NCBI GenBank assembly: GCA_963969495.1
Contig: OZ018321.1
Coordinates: 135,967,315 to 136,031,314, forward strand
From: Ceratothoa steindachneri
Lineage: Eukaryota; Arthropoda; Malacostraca; Isopoda; Cymothoidae
Direction of reading: 5' to 3'
Length of the DNA: 64,000 nt
Shown: positions 48,713 to 62,009 of the stretch, piece after piece
How the letters are laid out: every line of letters starts with the position of its first letter
How positions within the stretch are numbered: position 1 is the first letter of the stretch
The notes under the pieces: generated by a model
Seen by the model: only the letters and a program-made list of their open reading frames with translations
Told to the model about the DNA's origin: nothing
Database searches by the model: none
Program-made: the position numbers and the translations under genes

Positions 48713-49850
48713 ACAAGAAGCTTTCATGTCTCACTAATCTACTAGAATCTTTCCACGGTATTTTGAGTGAGTATGACTGTAGTCGAGCTGTGGATATCTT
48801 ATACTTGGACTTACAAAAAGCCTTCGATAAGGTACCACACTGCAGGTTGATAAATAAAGTCCGTGCCCTTGGCATTACCACCAAGGTAGCCGAATGGATA
48901 GAAAAATGGCTCTCGGGACGGAGGCAACGAGTAAAGATCAACGGGATTTCCTCGCAATGGACGCCAGTCAGTAGCGGGGTGCTCCTGGGCTCAGTTCTTG
49001 GGCTTCTGTTGTTCATCGTCTACATCAATCATATAGACGAAGGACTAATATGCCTGATAGCCAAGTTAGCCGACGATAGCAAGCTAGGAGGTAGTGTGAG
49101 CTCACGAGAAAGAGTGGAATGCCTGTGAAATAGCCTTCTCAGGATAGGCGATTGGTCAGAAAGGTGAAAAATGCCATTTAACCTTAACAAGTGCAAGGTA
49201 ATGCACATCGGCTATGCTACCTAACCCTCGGGAAAACTACTCCTTGCTGGGCAAACAACTAGATACCACTGACCTTGAGAAAGATTTAGACGTGTTAATC
49301 AACACTGTTCTAAAGTTATCCAGGTAGTGCCTCCAGGTGGAATAGAGGCATTTTCACTTTCAAAATGAGCAGATTTTTCTCGTCTCTACAACTCTTTAGC
49401 CCGTCATAGCTTGAATACGCCGTACAATTCTGGCCCCCAACCCTGAGGAAGGACATTGAACAGTTGGAAAGGTACAGGCCAGAGCCACAAAACTGATCCC
49501 CTCCCTTAGACTTTAAATTTATCAAGATAGGCTACGAGAGCTGGGGATGTTCTCCTTGGAGAAGCGCCGTTAAGAGGCCAGCTGATTGAAACTTTTAAGA
49601 AAATGCGAGGAGTTGAAAACGTAGATCACAGGAGGTTGTTCACGTTGAACGCAAATGCTACACGGAACAACGGTTACAAACTGGAATTACCGCAATTCCA
49701 TACTAGCATTTGCGGAAACTTCTCGTGCAAAATCTGCAGAACATGGAATCGTCTACCGCCAGAAGTGGTGAACAGTTCGCCAGTCGAACAGTTCAAATCT
49801 CGACATGACAACATAATCCACACCCTGACTTAGATGGTACCACCTCAATA
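48712..49850 (+). pseudogene. CR1-like LINE, reverse transcriptase and C-terminal region
   Basis: Plus strand. KLSCLTNLLESFHGIL leads into ILYLDLQKAFDKVPHCRLIN (48791-48850, RT motif A with catalytic Asp). Then GITTKVAEWIEKWLSGRRQR, SSGVLLGSVLGLLLFIVYIN (normally PQGSVLGPLLF) and AKLADDSKLGG (about 49057-49092, the F/LADD catalytic motif; Asp pair intact). After frameshifts and stops, the C-terminal tail reads NVDHRRLFTLNANATRNNGY, NFSCKICRTWNRLPPEVVN and SSPVEQFKSRHDN (49618-49815), a typical CR1/Jockey-group C-terminus. The 5' part (ORF1, endonuclease) is absent. (TC)n-bearing repeat copies flank it. Confidence 0.88.
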
Positions 49851-50039
49851 TAGGTTTTTTATAAAAAATTCCTGTTTGTGTTCCTTTTTTTCAGCACATT
49901 CAGGCATCGTTTCAACTTTCTGGTCGGTAGGGAGAGCCTTCATTTATGCTTTACTTTCTCTTATGCTATAAGTTAAAGCCTTCCCAAAATAGTATCTCCA
50001 CGGTATGGTCAGCAATGTCCTTTGAGATACTATTATTCC

Positions 50040-50310
50040 TTATGACTCCTTGTAACTCTCTCTCTCTCTAGCCAAGTCGATCTTATCGACTCATTTAAAA
50101 TTTCCTTTAGACACTTCGTAGAATGAAAGGCACGACCTTTAGGCTAAGGAGACGAACTCCAGGCTCGTCAAATTATCTCTAAGACGCAGATTCCATGGTG
50201 ATTTTTCCTCTCTCTCTCTCTCTCTTTCTCTAGCCAATTTGATCTCATCAACTCGTTCCAATTTCTTTAATCACTTCGCAGAATCAACGGCAAAAGCTTT
50301 GATAGACCAC
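50040..50310. repeat. (TC)n-containing repeat B, tandem right copies
   Basis: The right side shows nearly two tandem copies of a unit of about 157 bp: TC run, ctagccaagtcgatcttatc, cgactcattt, acttcgtagaat, cgacctttaggctaaggaga, gacgcagattccatggtgat, then another TC run, ctagccaatttgatctcatc and cacttcgcagaatcaacggc. Confidence 0.8.
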
Positions 50311-50314
50311 AAAG

Positions 50315-50585
50315 CTTCTACGTGACCAAGTGTCCCGCTACGTTTCTCAGGTACTTTACACACAGTGCAAGGCAGTCATTTAAATTTAATGCAAATAAAT
50401 CTTTTTAAGTCAAATAATATATTTTATAAATAGAACGCTTCAGTATTTCAAATAAGTGAAAGTGATTACTTTATTTACCAATATATTCTAATAATATACG
50501 ATACCTAAATTTATTGTCTGCCATTATTGTAGTAAAGTGATAATATTTAATATCTTTGTTTATAATGAATTGCAAGTTTCATATA
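50315..50585. other. No gene recognised
   Basis: AT-rich lead-in to the next array. Confidence 0.5.
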
Positions 50586-50589
50586 CTCA

Positions 50590-51265
50590 TTCATATTTTA
50601 GAATTAATAATCAAAGTTTTATAATTTAATAATCAATTATATAACTAAATAATAAATATTATATAACTCAAAAGCAAAATATAAATAATCAATATTTTAT
50701 GACTAAATAATAAAATATTTATAACTAAATAATCAATATTTTATAACTAGACAATCATTTTTGTATAACCAAGTAATTAATATTTTATAAATAGACAATC
50801 GATATTATATAACCAAATAATTAATATTTTATAACTATACAACAATATTCTATAACCAATTAATCAATATTTTATAACGAAATAATCAATAAATTATAAC
50901 TAGATAATCAATATTTATAACTAAGTCAATATTTTCTAACTAATTAATCAATATTTCTAACTAAATAAACAATATGTTATAACTAAAAAAAATAATTTTC
51001 TAACTAAATAATCTTATTTTATAATAAAAAAATGAATAATTTACACCCAAATAATAAATATTTTCAACTAAATAATCAATATTTTATAACTAAATAATCA
51101 ATTTTATAACCAGATAATCAATATTTTAAAACTTAATAATATATATTTTATAATTAAATAATCAATAATTTATAACTTAATAATCAATATTTTTAAATCA
51201 AATAATCAATAATTTATAACCAATTAATCAATTTTTTATAAGTAAATAATCAATGATATTTAATA
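50590..51265. repeat. 22-bp AT-rich tandem array
   Basis: About 30 degenerate copies of a 22-bp unit with core actaaataatcaatatttt followed by ata. G is almost absent and the array is over 85% A+T by eye. Confidence 0.9.
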
Positions 51266-51269
51266 TGTA

Positions 51270-52680
51270 GTAAAAATAAAGCACCAGAAATTGGTCTCTT
51301 TTCTTTCATCGTCCAGAGAGAAGAGTAGATATTCAAACGTTCTCATTTGCTCACTGCCTTCGTTAGTTTTAGAATTGAATCAAATTCAACAAATAGTACC
51401 AGAAACCCACAATTGATATTAGGTTTAGCGTCCATAAGATATCCGTTATCTTTTATTCTATTTGCTCTATGCTTCACTCCTTCTGATTTTTTGTTCTAAT
51501 TTGTTTCTCTTATCTAATTAAACTTAAAATTTGCCCTTGGATAATAAATATTTTTGGTTCTTTTCTTTGAGCTAATGATTTAATTTTTTATATGTTTAAC
51601 CCCCTCTTTCATCCTTTTTTGAGTCTAAACGCACGTGAAAAGGATAATGGAAGTTATTAGAAGAGCTGTAAAAGACGCCCTAAAAGAGAGCACCAGCTTA
51701 TCTGTGGGGACTGGGGTCGAGATGGAGTACTAGTCCCCTAGGCTTAATTTGAAGTAGAGGCATTAGCCCCTGTTACGCCATCCAACCTCTTGCGAGGTGG
51801 ATGTATGATGGATGCCAAAGTATGCATAAGATAGAGGAAAGGTAGAGTTTAGAAGCTATTTAGAAGGGCCGTTATCTGGTTACGGGACTTGTACGCTGAG
51901 GTAATAATGCCTTTAAGGGATTTATGAAATGCTTCCAAGTAACTTAAATAATACGCCATTAAGGTAATAACAAAATCTTTAAGTAATTTTAAAAGGATAA
52001 TTAAGGTAATTCACAATATATAAGAAAACGTTTAAGCTCCCGGAGTGGATTCTTCTTTTAGAAACGGGATGTTCCTAAATACGCGGGAAACGGACTCAGC
52101 AAGCCGTGAAATTTTCGGAAAAAATCAGAAAACTCCTCAGTGGAATTATAACTCTAAACTTCTAAGTCATCAGTCATGAGTATATCCTTATTTCTATGTA
52201 AAGCCAACATTCACAAGCATCAGTTTACTCAATACGAGTTAAAAGAGGAAAACGGAAGTTAGTGAGCAAATGAGATAGAATACACGAAGGACTCCGACTT
52301 TAGAAGAAATTTGGGCGGGAAAACCCTGTATATATCCTGGTACAGCACATCTGAGGCCTAGGGGAATAATTCAGACCTGTGGCTTTCAGTTTTTTATTGA
52401 AAAGGTAAACTATTTAACGCATTAACTTCCTAAAATAACCTGTAAACACAACAATGGCTTTGAGGCAACGCTTATGATTGACTGAAAAATTGGGTTGAGT
52501 GCGAGTATTAGAATAGTTAATTGACGAATAAATAAATGAGAAATTAACCAATAATATGCCAACGATATTAGTTTCAATAAATATGAATAAATTGGAGTGT
52601 TAACATTTGTTTTACATGATCGACTAATTATGAATTAAAAGAAAAATGGTTACCATGTGAGCTGAAGATGAATTGGGTAT
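51270..52680. other. No gene recognised
   Basis: Mixed unique sequence. Nothing recognisable apart from chance open frames. Confidence 0.5.
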
Positions 52681-52682
52681 TA

Positions 52683-53200
52683 TTTAGTCGTGGGCGACTC
52701 TATATCTCACTATGTCAGTCGGTCGGTCCCTGTTTTGCTTTTCTTTTGTTTTAGACATAAGATTGAAACTATTCAGCTGATTTTAACGAAATTTAAAAAC
52801 CATATGTTGCTGTATATTCTCTTCTGAATTATTTAATTGCCAAGGTCTTCTTAAGGTTAGCCATGGAATTATTTAGCAACAAAATCATAAGTATTTTGCC
52901 GATTCTAACGAAATTTGAAACGCTTATGTTGTTTTATATTCTATTTCGAATGATATAATTGTCAAAGTCCTCCCAAGGTAACCCTGGGAATTATTTGGCA
53001 ATAACTTCATAAATATTGGGACAATTGTAACGGAATTTGAAACCCTGATGTTGATTCTCATTTCGTCTCGAATGATATAATTGCCAAGGTTCTCTGAAGG
53101 TTAGTTCTGTAATTATGGAAAGTTTTGAAGGTCATATGGTCATAAATCAGAATAAATTAGAGCAGACGACGTTTTGGTTGCAGACCTTGTTAAAAGGCAG
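52683..53200 (+). repeat. Interspersed repeat A, copy 2 (three ~126-bp subunits)
   Basis: Same layout as 24515-24930: leader gactctatatctcactatgt and cggtcggtccctgttttg, then three tandem subunits where copy 1 has two, then a shared end (ataaatcagaataa and gcagaccttgtt). Same orientation, 28 kb away. Confidence 0.8.
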
Positions 53201-53204
53201 CGGG

Positions 53205-56200
53205 GTATTTTGTTACAAATCATTTCTAGAAAATAAGTAGTTAATGGCTGATAGATGCCAATGTTCGTTCGTGTAGATATATTCGTACGATGTATGCTTT
53301 TCATTAAAGTGATGTGGAAACCTTTTCAGGGCACCGCTAATTCTCTTTGTCGATGCTGAATAAATCTGTATAGATATATGTAGGTTATTCGTTAATGATC
53401 TGTTGATTCAACAGTGATTACTTGGTAAGATAAAATACTTCGCCAATCATTAAGAGGCATCTGTAAGGGAGGTTTTTTGATTATCAGTCCAGATTTATAA
53501 CTTAAATAATGGAAAGTAGATGCTATTGCGACAGAAGTCTGCCTTTGAGAAAAGATCAGATACAAAATAATATAATACACAAATTGAAAGTTAAGATTAA
53601 TTTGATCTTCGATTTTTCGCGTTGTTTAGAATAAAAGAGACAGTTCAATAAAATGATAATAATAAAATGGAAAATACAGCAATAATAGTTGAGATTCTAG
53701 TTGGTCATGCGAATTCCTTAGCTAGGGGTAAATGATCGAACTACAAAAATGTTGCAAGCCTAACAACCTTCATGACTTTTATACCAAATGTCTCGGTGGG
53801 ATGTAATTAATTCATTTGGATTGTAACTCAAATTTTGCAGACTTTTTTTGAACGTGTCAGTTCCTCGAAGACTCTATATCCTACATTATTCATACCTGAT
53901 TGCAAGTTTAGGATGAATAAATCACCCGGAAGCCCCAAACTACAGCCTTACACAATATGTACAGGTGTTTGAAGGCTATCCGAATTGGGTAAATTGCGTA
54001 TGGCTAAGAGCACCCATTGCTGCGGGGAGTACATGGTGTGATATAAATGTGCTCTGTTTTTTTCAGCTGTAATAGTTGCGTAAATAATTCTGACGTACAA
54101 AATCGTTGTATGAAGCCACTGAAGAAGGCTCCCGTGATATAAATTGACCTCATATCTCTTATAGAGAAGGCATCCACGCATTTTTAGTAGCTACAGATGA
54201 TTGTTAGTACGTACCTAAATCACTCGTTGGTTGTGAGGAAAAGGCCTAAAATTTCAAAAGAACACAACTGAATATGTAGTCGGAAGCTATATACATACAC
54301 TTGTGGCATTGTATGTATATAATCGCCTGTTACTCTGTATGAGTGATAATTTTTCTTAATTATGTTAAGAAGAATCAAATGATAACTTTAGAGGATGGAT
54401 TTTTCCAACATGCAACTATGATTCTATCATACTTTTCGTTAGCTCAAGCAGCTTCGGTGAGAGCCCCCTAATGTGTGCATTTTTCGATTTGCAGCCTGAG
54501 GATGAAAACGCTTACAAGCAAATGCATTTCTTATTGGCTATATGTTTTCTCCTGGATATATATATATATTTATATATATATATATATATATATAATACAA
54601 ACAAAAAAACTCCCATGAACCACTCATAAGGGCCACGAAAAGTAGACTTTACTTCTCCCAAAAACCTGCCCGTGGTGTTGTAAGCTATGGTTGTCAGGAG
54701 AGTTGCGTGCATCCTAAGCGCTTAAAGTTCGAACTGGACTATTTCACCTAACTTCCATAATTAATTACTTTCTTCATTAACATCTCATTAAAATAATTGA
54801 ACACATATTTACTCATTAGTTTTTGCTTTCTTGTAAAATATAACCCTTAATCAACCAGCCAAACAATAAACGTAAAACGCTAAAAATAAGTCCTTCCTCA
54901 TGATAACCAGACGTGGGTTTTTTACTTAGGCTTAAAATACTTAATGAGATCTCAAAAGAGATTTAGAATTTGCTCAAACGATGTTATAGGAGATTTATTG
55001 CAGTTTTCTAACGTACAATTAGTTACTCTAGCTTTAATTAAAAGTAATGGTTGTTACATATCGTCAGACATAGCTACACAAACATCTTTGTTAAATAGAA
55101 GTTGTTAAGAATATTTCTATTTGAAAACAGAGTCAGAGGAGTTCATGTGATATCGTTAACTCCTATTGTCATTGGTTGTATTTTATCCAAGGGAAAACTT
55201 AAATAAATATACTGTAATAATGAAGACCTGATTGCAAACTATTAGTACCTAATTTCCAGCATCATGTAGGCTCAATCACAACTTGATGCGCGAATGAGGT
55301 CACAGTCAATATGTGTAACCTTTTTTTCTTAATATTATTTAAATTAATATCTTTCAGGGAGTATACATGCATTTTAAGATAAATAAGTTATTCAGGTACC
55401 TTTTTAATAATTCAATGACTTCTTTGAGATTGCTTCTAGAAAGACAAATTGCGATTATGAGCATGTGGAGTCTTAATAGTACGTCGTGGAAAAACACGAA
55501 ATCAATCTTTTGTTGATGTCCGCAAATGCGATGATATTTTATCGCTTTTTCCAAATTTCAACAAGATCTTCCTTTCAATGAAACAGAGATTTCAAAATAT
55601 TATTTTAATACGACTTAATAAACTCCATTTGTAAATTATTTTATATCTTTGCTACATCAATAAAGTGAGGATGATAAGCTTATTACATTGTGATATCATC
55701 CTTTTCAAAATCAATGAATTATTTAGTGTATTTTTGAATAATGAGTATAAAAGAGATTCATATTTTCGGAATATTCAACAGTTATAGTCATCATTTTCAT
55801 TAATTATTTTGGTTAACTGGATGAAGTCATCTTCTGAAACTTTCTACTGAACATAGAGATTTGAACGACGAAATTTACTTTCAAAATGCTAAAACTATTT
55901 GCCACAGAACCTAATATATAGATTTAATTTTTCTTTCCAGTAAAATTTTTAACTCATTTTGCTTTGACATTATATTACATAGAAACATAAAATCTCTGTG
56001 AAAATTTCCACCTGATAATTTCCAATCTTGATTGTTTCTTTGAAAGTAGTGAATTGTTTGCGCTCGGAAAGATACAATTTCGACTAATACTTGTCAGTGC
56101 GATAATCAGCGCGCTATTGAAAGAATGGGTACATCTACACTAATTATCTCACTATCCACATGAGGAGGATTCGCAACTGGCAATACCTCGAAGCATTTAC

Positions 56201-56540
56201 TCAAATATAGTTAACGATATCTATAAGTGTCATTTAAAATGATAGAATTGGCGGAGAGACTTTGCTGATGCAATAAATATTTCGTTTTTCCCAGTTCATA
56301 GAAGGAGTACCATATGCACGCACACTCAACAAGTAAGGAAAATTTTTTTCAGCTTCATAACATTTATCTTTAAAAATGTTTTTAATATCAATTACTCGTG
56401 CCTTTACTTTAAGGGTTACAAAAGGAAGAAATTCTTTATATAAATTTTAAAAAAACTTCAGTTACAGCAAGAACATAATACAATAATTGTGCTGAATCAG
56501 TGAATGTGTCGATTCATCTGTTTTAATAAGATGGAGCGGC
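53205..56540. other. No recognised gene in ~3.3 kb; one (AT)n run
   Basis: AT-rich. An interrupted (AT)n run lies at 54558-54594, flanked by GC-richer text (54430-54555 and 54600-54720) of unknown origin. I see nothing else. Confidence 0.5.
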
Positions 56541-56544
56541 TAGG

Positions 56545-56835
56545 TAACACTCCTTGTTGTTGAGATTCACTCTATTAGCAACACTCTTTTTCAGGGAGAT
56601 AAACTGTTTAAAAAAAAAACTTCCCTGTTATGGATATAGAGTATCTCGGGAACACTTCTTCTCAGTGACATGGACTTTCTTAGGAACAATCTTTGATAGG
56701 GAGGTAGATTGTCTAAATAACTCTTCTTCTGATGAACATGAACTCTCTCAATTTTACTTATTGTTTGCGAGAACTTACTGAGGAACACTCCATGTCTTGG
56801 AACAATTCTTCTCAGTGAGACGGACTGTCTTAATA
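56545..56835. repeat. Degenerate ~34-bp tandem array
   Basis: Six to eight poorly conserved copies related to ggaacacttcttctcagtg and agacggactgtctta. The open frames over it come from the repeat. Confidence 0.55.
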
Positions 56836-56839
56836 ATAT

Positions 56840-57595
56840 TACATGTTGTATATATATAGAAAGGGGTTCCAATTGTCACTCAAGGATCACCACTTTATGG
56901 CGAGGGAGTCGATTGATGTTTCAGCACTTGACGCTGTTTCCCTAACTCCTATACAGATCAACACTAATCTTATATCGTATTCTGCAAGAGTTTTCTGCAG
57001 CAATTATGCTAACAGACACACATTTTCTTTCTTGAAAGGCAGCTTAAAAGAGAATTAATATGCAACACTATTGATATGAAACTAATACTCAACCTTAACA
57101 ATCATTAAATTGAGATCGTGAATGTCAAGCTAGTAAACTCTATCAACTGGGGATTTATTACTTATGTGAGCAATGAATGCTTGATGAAGGGAATTGAGTT
57201 GACCAGCGAGAGTTTAATCTTTTTTGTTAAATAAAGCGTAATTAAATTATTGGAGTCACGAAAGACAAGAAGAGGACAAGAATGTGACTGTCTCTCAATA
57301 CATTAAGGAATGCTTCGTTAAGATGGACTGTGTGGATATATTTGAGTTTAAGTCCGTCCTCGGTGATAAGAGCTTGAAGACGTGTTTGTAATGGCCAATG
57401 GTAAGAAGACTTATTGCGTCTCATGTAGTGTGAAGTTGTCTTTTGGGCACGAGAGGAGAGATGCGGAGACTGCGATATTTGTCGTGTAATTAGTCTGTGA
57501 AAACTCATAAGTGCGTGAAAAAACAGTTTTTCTATGTCATTCAAGCTACGAAGAAATATAAGATTCCATAATGTATTATAATGGTGACGCTAAGA
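56840..57595. other. No gene recognised
   Basis: Short open frames on both strands (for example 57242-57544 minus) with no recognisable domain. Confidence 0.45.
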
Positions 57596-57599
57596 AAGG

Positions 57600-58310
57600 T
57601 ATGGAGGAATTCAGAAAACGAGGTTGAGCTGGAAGGTGAAAACATTTATCATGAAATGTTAAACACTGCAATTGTGATAAGGGTATTAATGTGTATTTTT
57701 TCCAAAGGGAGAATTAAGCTAAGTCTATATGCGGCTCATGTTCCCATTTCCCTTCGGAAACAAGGGATATAGCAAGTTAATGGTTGTTTTGCATGTTCAC
57801 TAGCAGGTCTTGGCAGAAATTCTTCCCATTTGAGAAGAACCAAACCATGCAATGCTTGAGGGTATGCTTAATTTTTTTAAAAAGCTTCGCAGCACGTTCC
57901 TTCCACTTTTCCTTCATCTTCTGCGACAGAACCTAAACCTTTCTTATCTTTTCTGAATAGTAGCGGATGTCATCATGCATAAACTGCCTAATGAGATACT
58001 CTGACACTCTTTTGTCCACGGCTATAGACCTCATTGACTTGCTGGGATCGTTTCAATGATGGACTGAATCCCTATGGCAAATTCAGAGTTTCATTTCGTA
58101 TTAGAACGCTCAGAGTAAGGTTCCACGTCTTTGTATGCTCTAACTTACAGTTTGACTCCTCCAACTCTTCCCTGATCTTCTGCATCATCCTCAGGTTAAC
58201 ACCCAAGCATTCGAAAATATTTGCATTGGATCTCTTGGCATGAATACTAATTAGCACAGCTTTCGTTTTCAAATCTTTTGGCAGGATTGAATTCAACCAT
58301 AGTTTTTCTT
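57600..58310 (-). pseudogene. Mariner-like transposase remnant (N-terminal half)
   Basis: Minus strand from about 58310: LKTKAVLISIHAKRSNANIF, ECLGVNLRMMQKIREELEES (helix-turn-helix-like DNA-binding region), then SEFAIGIQSIIETIPASQ (about 58085-58035), MRSIAVDKRVSEYLIRQFMH and DDIRYYSEK (about 58030-57945). Then MVWFFSNGKNFCQDLLVNMQ (about 57850-57790), where the usual FSDEKNF motif of the first catalytic Asp reads FSNGKNF. Weak matches continue to about 57650. It belongs to the same mariner subgroup as the remnant at 10190-10610, which keeps the other half. Frameshifts and stops are frequent. Confidence 0.72.
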
Positions 58311-58314
58311 CCTT

Positions 58315-59770
58315 CGCAGACGATGGGCAGCGGAGTCTACTATAATTGGAAAAAAAAGAGAGCGACCTCAGATAGCAGGGATGCGCAGAATTCATATTTT
58401 CTAACGTCCACAAATTATCCCCCACCCTGATATATATTATGACACCTAATTTCCTTTGGGGGGGTGAGGCCTTAAAACAAGAAAAATCGCCTGAAAATAA
58501 TTTGCTAATGCAAGTTTGATTCACTATTATATATAAATTCTGAGTCTCCACCTCAATTTCCCTGAAGCTTCTTTCTAACGGGATTTGTTTATTATTTAAG
58601 TGAAGTTCTGTCCTATCTATTCCATTGTGATTTAACAACTGCTCTATCTTTCTCGTATCGTTAACCATAATTTTGTGCGAGTTATTTTTGAAGCAATTTC
58701 AAACGGTTCTTAAAAACGAAAGCTACATGACCCTGGCAGATGGAGGGAGGGGATCTTACAGTATTTACTGTCTCAGAGTAAAAAGACTCTCCATAAAATA
58801 ACAACTTACGAGAACAAAAATCCATATCATAATTTTCTCTGTTACGCCCAACTTTAGACTCGCAGCAGGGAGAGCCGAGACTCGTATTTTGATGAGACGC
58901 TACTTGTTGTTGACTAATGGAAAGAAGGGTGCGAAGGTAATGGAATATATATTATCTATTTAACACCTTCTAAGCACACGGAAGGGGAGAAACCCAAAAG
59001 AGAGGAATATAGAGATGTAGATACATATTTAAACATTTTTACACCGCTCATCTGGCTGCAGGCAACAGGAATAAAACCGCCGACAAAACACAAATAACAA
59101 TATACAAATAAGAAATAAATAATTGAACAATAATTATTATACCTAAAAACAACAACAACGATAATTAAAACAACTACGTAAAAACAAGAAGAAGGAATAG
59201 ACAGGCATACCCAAGTAACTGAGGGGAGGTTCGTCTCCCTCAAAGCAGTAAGGGAGCAGCCCAAAGTGTAAATAAATAGAATAAATGAGACAAAGAGAAA
59301 TATAAGAGTTTGAATGAATAGAAAAGGAACTATGACGTTATTTGCAATGTAGTGAGAGAATAGAAAGTCTTTCTTGGTGTTTTACTTAAAACCAAGAACA
59401 TACTCTCCCCCCTACACACCCTCCCCCCAACACTCACTTCGCTCTACACACACTCCCCCATAAACACACTCCCATAACAAACACATTCTCCGCAAATATA
59501 AAATTGTTATGGCTTTTACCACTGATCTTTAATCATTTAAGAGACCTTCTTCTTTCTTAGTTTGAGGCATACTGATTAACGTATAATCCGAAGCACGGAG
59601 AGCTACAGCGTGTGGCAGACACAACGAATCGGGATCTATCCAGCGATTAAACACATCCTATGTGGCTTAACTTCACTGCAATGAGAACCAGGGTTTGCAG
59701 TCGGCTAGGCGTAAACCAACGAGGGCATCGAAAAACAATGAGGAAATTTCCCGCAGAAGGTGGCGAAGAT
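58315..59770. other. No gene recognised
   Basis: The open frame that runs from 58668 into the mariner remnant is a chance fusion; its first 110 codons match nothing I know. A C-rich low-complexity patch lies at 59403-59475. Confidence 0.45.
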
Positions 59771-59774
59771 ACAC

Positions 59775-60125
59775 TGTCCAAGTAGTCTCCTCTTTACATC
59801 CCTCGGGTTATATACCTCCAATTTATTTTCACTTCTGCTCTGTCCAAGTTGTTCCCTCTTTACATCACCCTGGTTATCTACTCGTACCTTCGACTCATTT
59901 TCACTTCTACTGTTTGCAAGTATTCTCGTCTTTACATCTTTCCGGTTATATACCTCCAACAAATCTTCACCTCTATTTGTCCAAGGAGTCTCCTCGTTAA
60001 ATCACTCAGGATATAGACATCCAACTCATTTTCGCTTCTAGCCTGTCCAAGTCGTCTCCTCTTTACATCTCTCGGGTAATATATTTCCAATTCATTTTCA
60101 CTACTACCCTCTCCACTCCATCCTA
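59775..60125. repeat. 66-72-bp tandem array
   Basis: Five copies of a unit of about 66 bp with gtccaagtagtctcctcttt, acatccctcgggttatatac and catccaactcattttcactt; copy 2 is about 6 bp longer. Overlapping open frames on both strands follow from a unit close to a multiple of three. Confidence 0.85.
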
Positions 60126-60129
60126 TAAG

Positions 60130-61550
60130 ACCCTAGGTGACATTCATTCATGTTTTTCGCTTTTTCCAACTGAAAACAAAAACAACAACACTCTTCTATT
60201 TTTCGAAGCTCCTCAAAAGTTTACCGCTCTCACTATCGAGCACTTAGATCCCCAAGTAGTCTCCTCTTCCTAAAATTAGTGCAATGTTTCTTCCATAGAT
60301 TTTCGCTGGCCTAACTCAACAACTTCTTTTACAAATATCTTTCCTAACAACTTCTGCACAGATACCGTCGTTAGTTTCCTATATTTCGCTTCAAATATCC
60401 ATTCCTTACCCCCCACGCAAGAAAGTACGACTTTTATTCATGGCGAACAAATAAACTTTTTGTAATTCCCTTAATAACGCAAACAAATGCAATAATATTA
60501 TGAAGGGAGACATTAATCCCCCCACCCTCATTTTTTGGGAAGGAAAGAAAGGAAATGTTATGACCAACGATAGAATTTTCATCAATAATATTTTACTTTA
60601 GCGACTCTCTAAAGCAAAAATGCTTAAACTGCTGGTTAGCATTTTTGTTTTCTTTATAGCAAAGTTTTCGTTTCTTGTCTTCAAAATCCATAACCTCTCT
60701 TTGATGAGCGAAGTATTAAAATAGTTAATATCATCAAGGACGTCGATATGAAAAAGTGCGATGAAAAAGACATGAGAATATAAAGAATGTGATTGTTTAC
60801 GGATAAGTTCCGCGAACAGATAAGTATGGATAAGTTCCTCGGATAAATTTCACGTACTTTTACTCAAGTTCTCATAGGCACTTAGGTATGTCTTTACAGC
60901 TTTTGATAGAGTCGAGTGAAATGAGAAATATAATGAGAAATAGAATTAGAAATGGGATAAGAATTAGATATGAAGAGGAAAAACTATTTGGATTTTACTC
61001 ATTTGCTCCTATGGGATTAGATATTTAAAAAGGAGGAGAATGCAAAACACATAGTCCAGAAGTTATGTCCCGTGGCCTTAGTTAAATTTATTTTCTTCTT
61101 CAACTAAGAATTTTAACGCATCTACATATTATAGTGTTTATACAGGTATGTATCTAATGTATTTCAAGGAAGAGTATGAAGGGAAATTCCTCCCCCAACC
61201 CTCCTGTCATGTTTAGTTATACTACTTTCCAAAAAGAACAAATTTGAATATATTAGTTAATCAAGGAATTAATGTGTTTTAAGAAGAAAGCAAGATGATT
61301 ATCAAATAAAAATGATTTATTCAGTAAAATAGTTTCAATCATTATTTGGCAATGATGTCGAATCGTTTAATTAGGCATGGTTTAAGTTTCTCGAAGAATT
61401 AACTCGGTGTTGAGGGAATCTATGATTTTATATCCTTTTTCAACATCTATATCAGATTAAACATTGACATTTTTATTTAGGTTATGTTGTACTGACTTAA
61501 ATGAATGGCAATCATACGGTCCAATGCCAGGAGTATATGAAGGATGAAGA
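60130..61550. other. No gene recognised
   Basis: AT-rich, nothing recognisable. Confidence 0.5.
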
Positions 61551-61554
61551 AACG

Positions 61555-62005
61555 CTGCAATATTGAACATTTAAACGTTTCAAATGTTAAAAGTTTAAAT
61601 TTTGCATTTGTGGAACATTTAAAAGTTGCAATTGTCAAACCTTTAAACGTTGAAAATGTTGAACATTTAAACGTTACTTTGTTGAACATTTAGACGTTAC
61701 AAGTGGCGAATCTTTAATTAAACGTTGCAAATGATGAACATTTAAACGCAACTTTGTTGAACATTTAGACGTTACAATTGGCAAACCTTTAATTAAACGT
61801 TGCAAATGTTGAACATTTAAATATTGAAATTGTCAAACCTCTAAACGTTACAATTGTTGAACATTTAAACGTTGCGCATTTTAAACATTTAAACGTTGCA
61901 ATTGTCAAACCTTTCAACGTTGCAAGTGTTGAACATTTAAATTTTCAATTGTTCAACATTTAACCCTCACACCTGTTGAACATTTAAATGTTGCAATTAT
62001 TACAA
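61555..62005. repeat. 24-bp tandem array
   Basis: About 18 copies of a unit of 24-27 bp with core gttgaacatttaaacgttgc. The segments aacatttaaacgtt and aacgttgc are near-palindromic. The minus strand reads as an 8-residue TFKCSTFS-like repeat without function. Confidence 0.9.
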
Positions 62006-62009
62006 ATGT

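Noticed and set aside
58072..58668. 198-codon minus-strand frame as one gene
   Set aside because: Only its last ~70 codons match anything (mariner N-terminal region). The upstream part is unrelated text in the same frame by chance.
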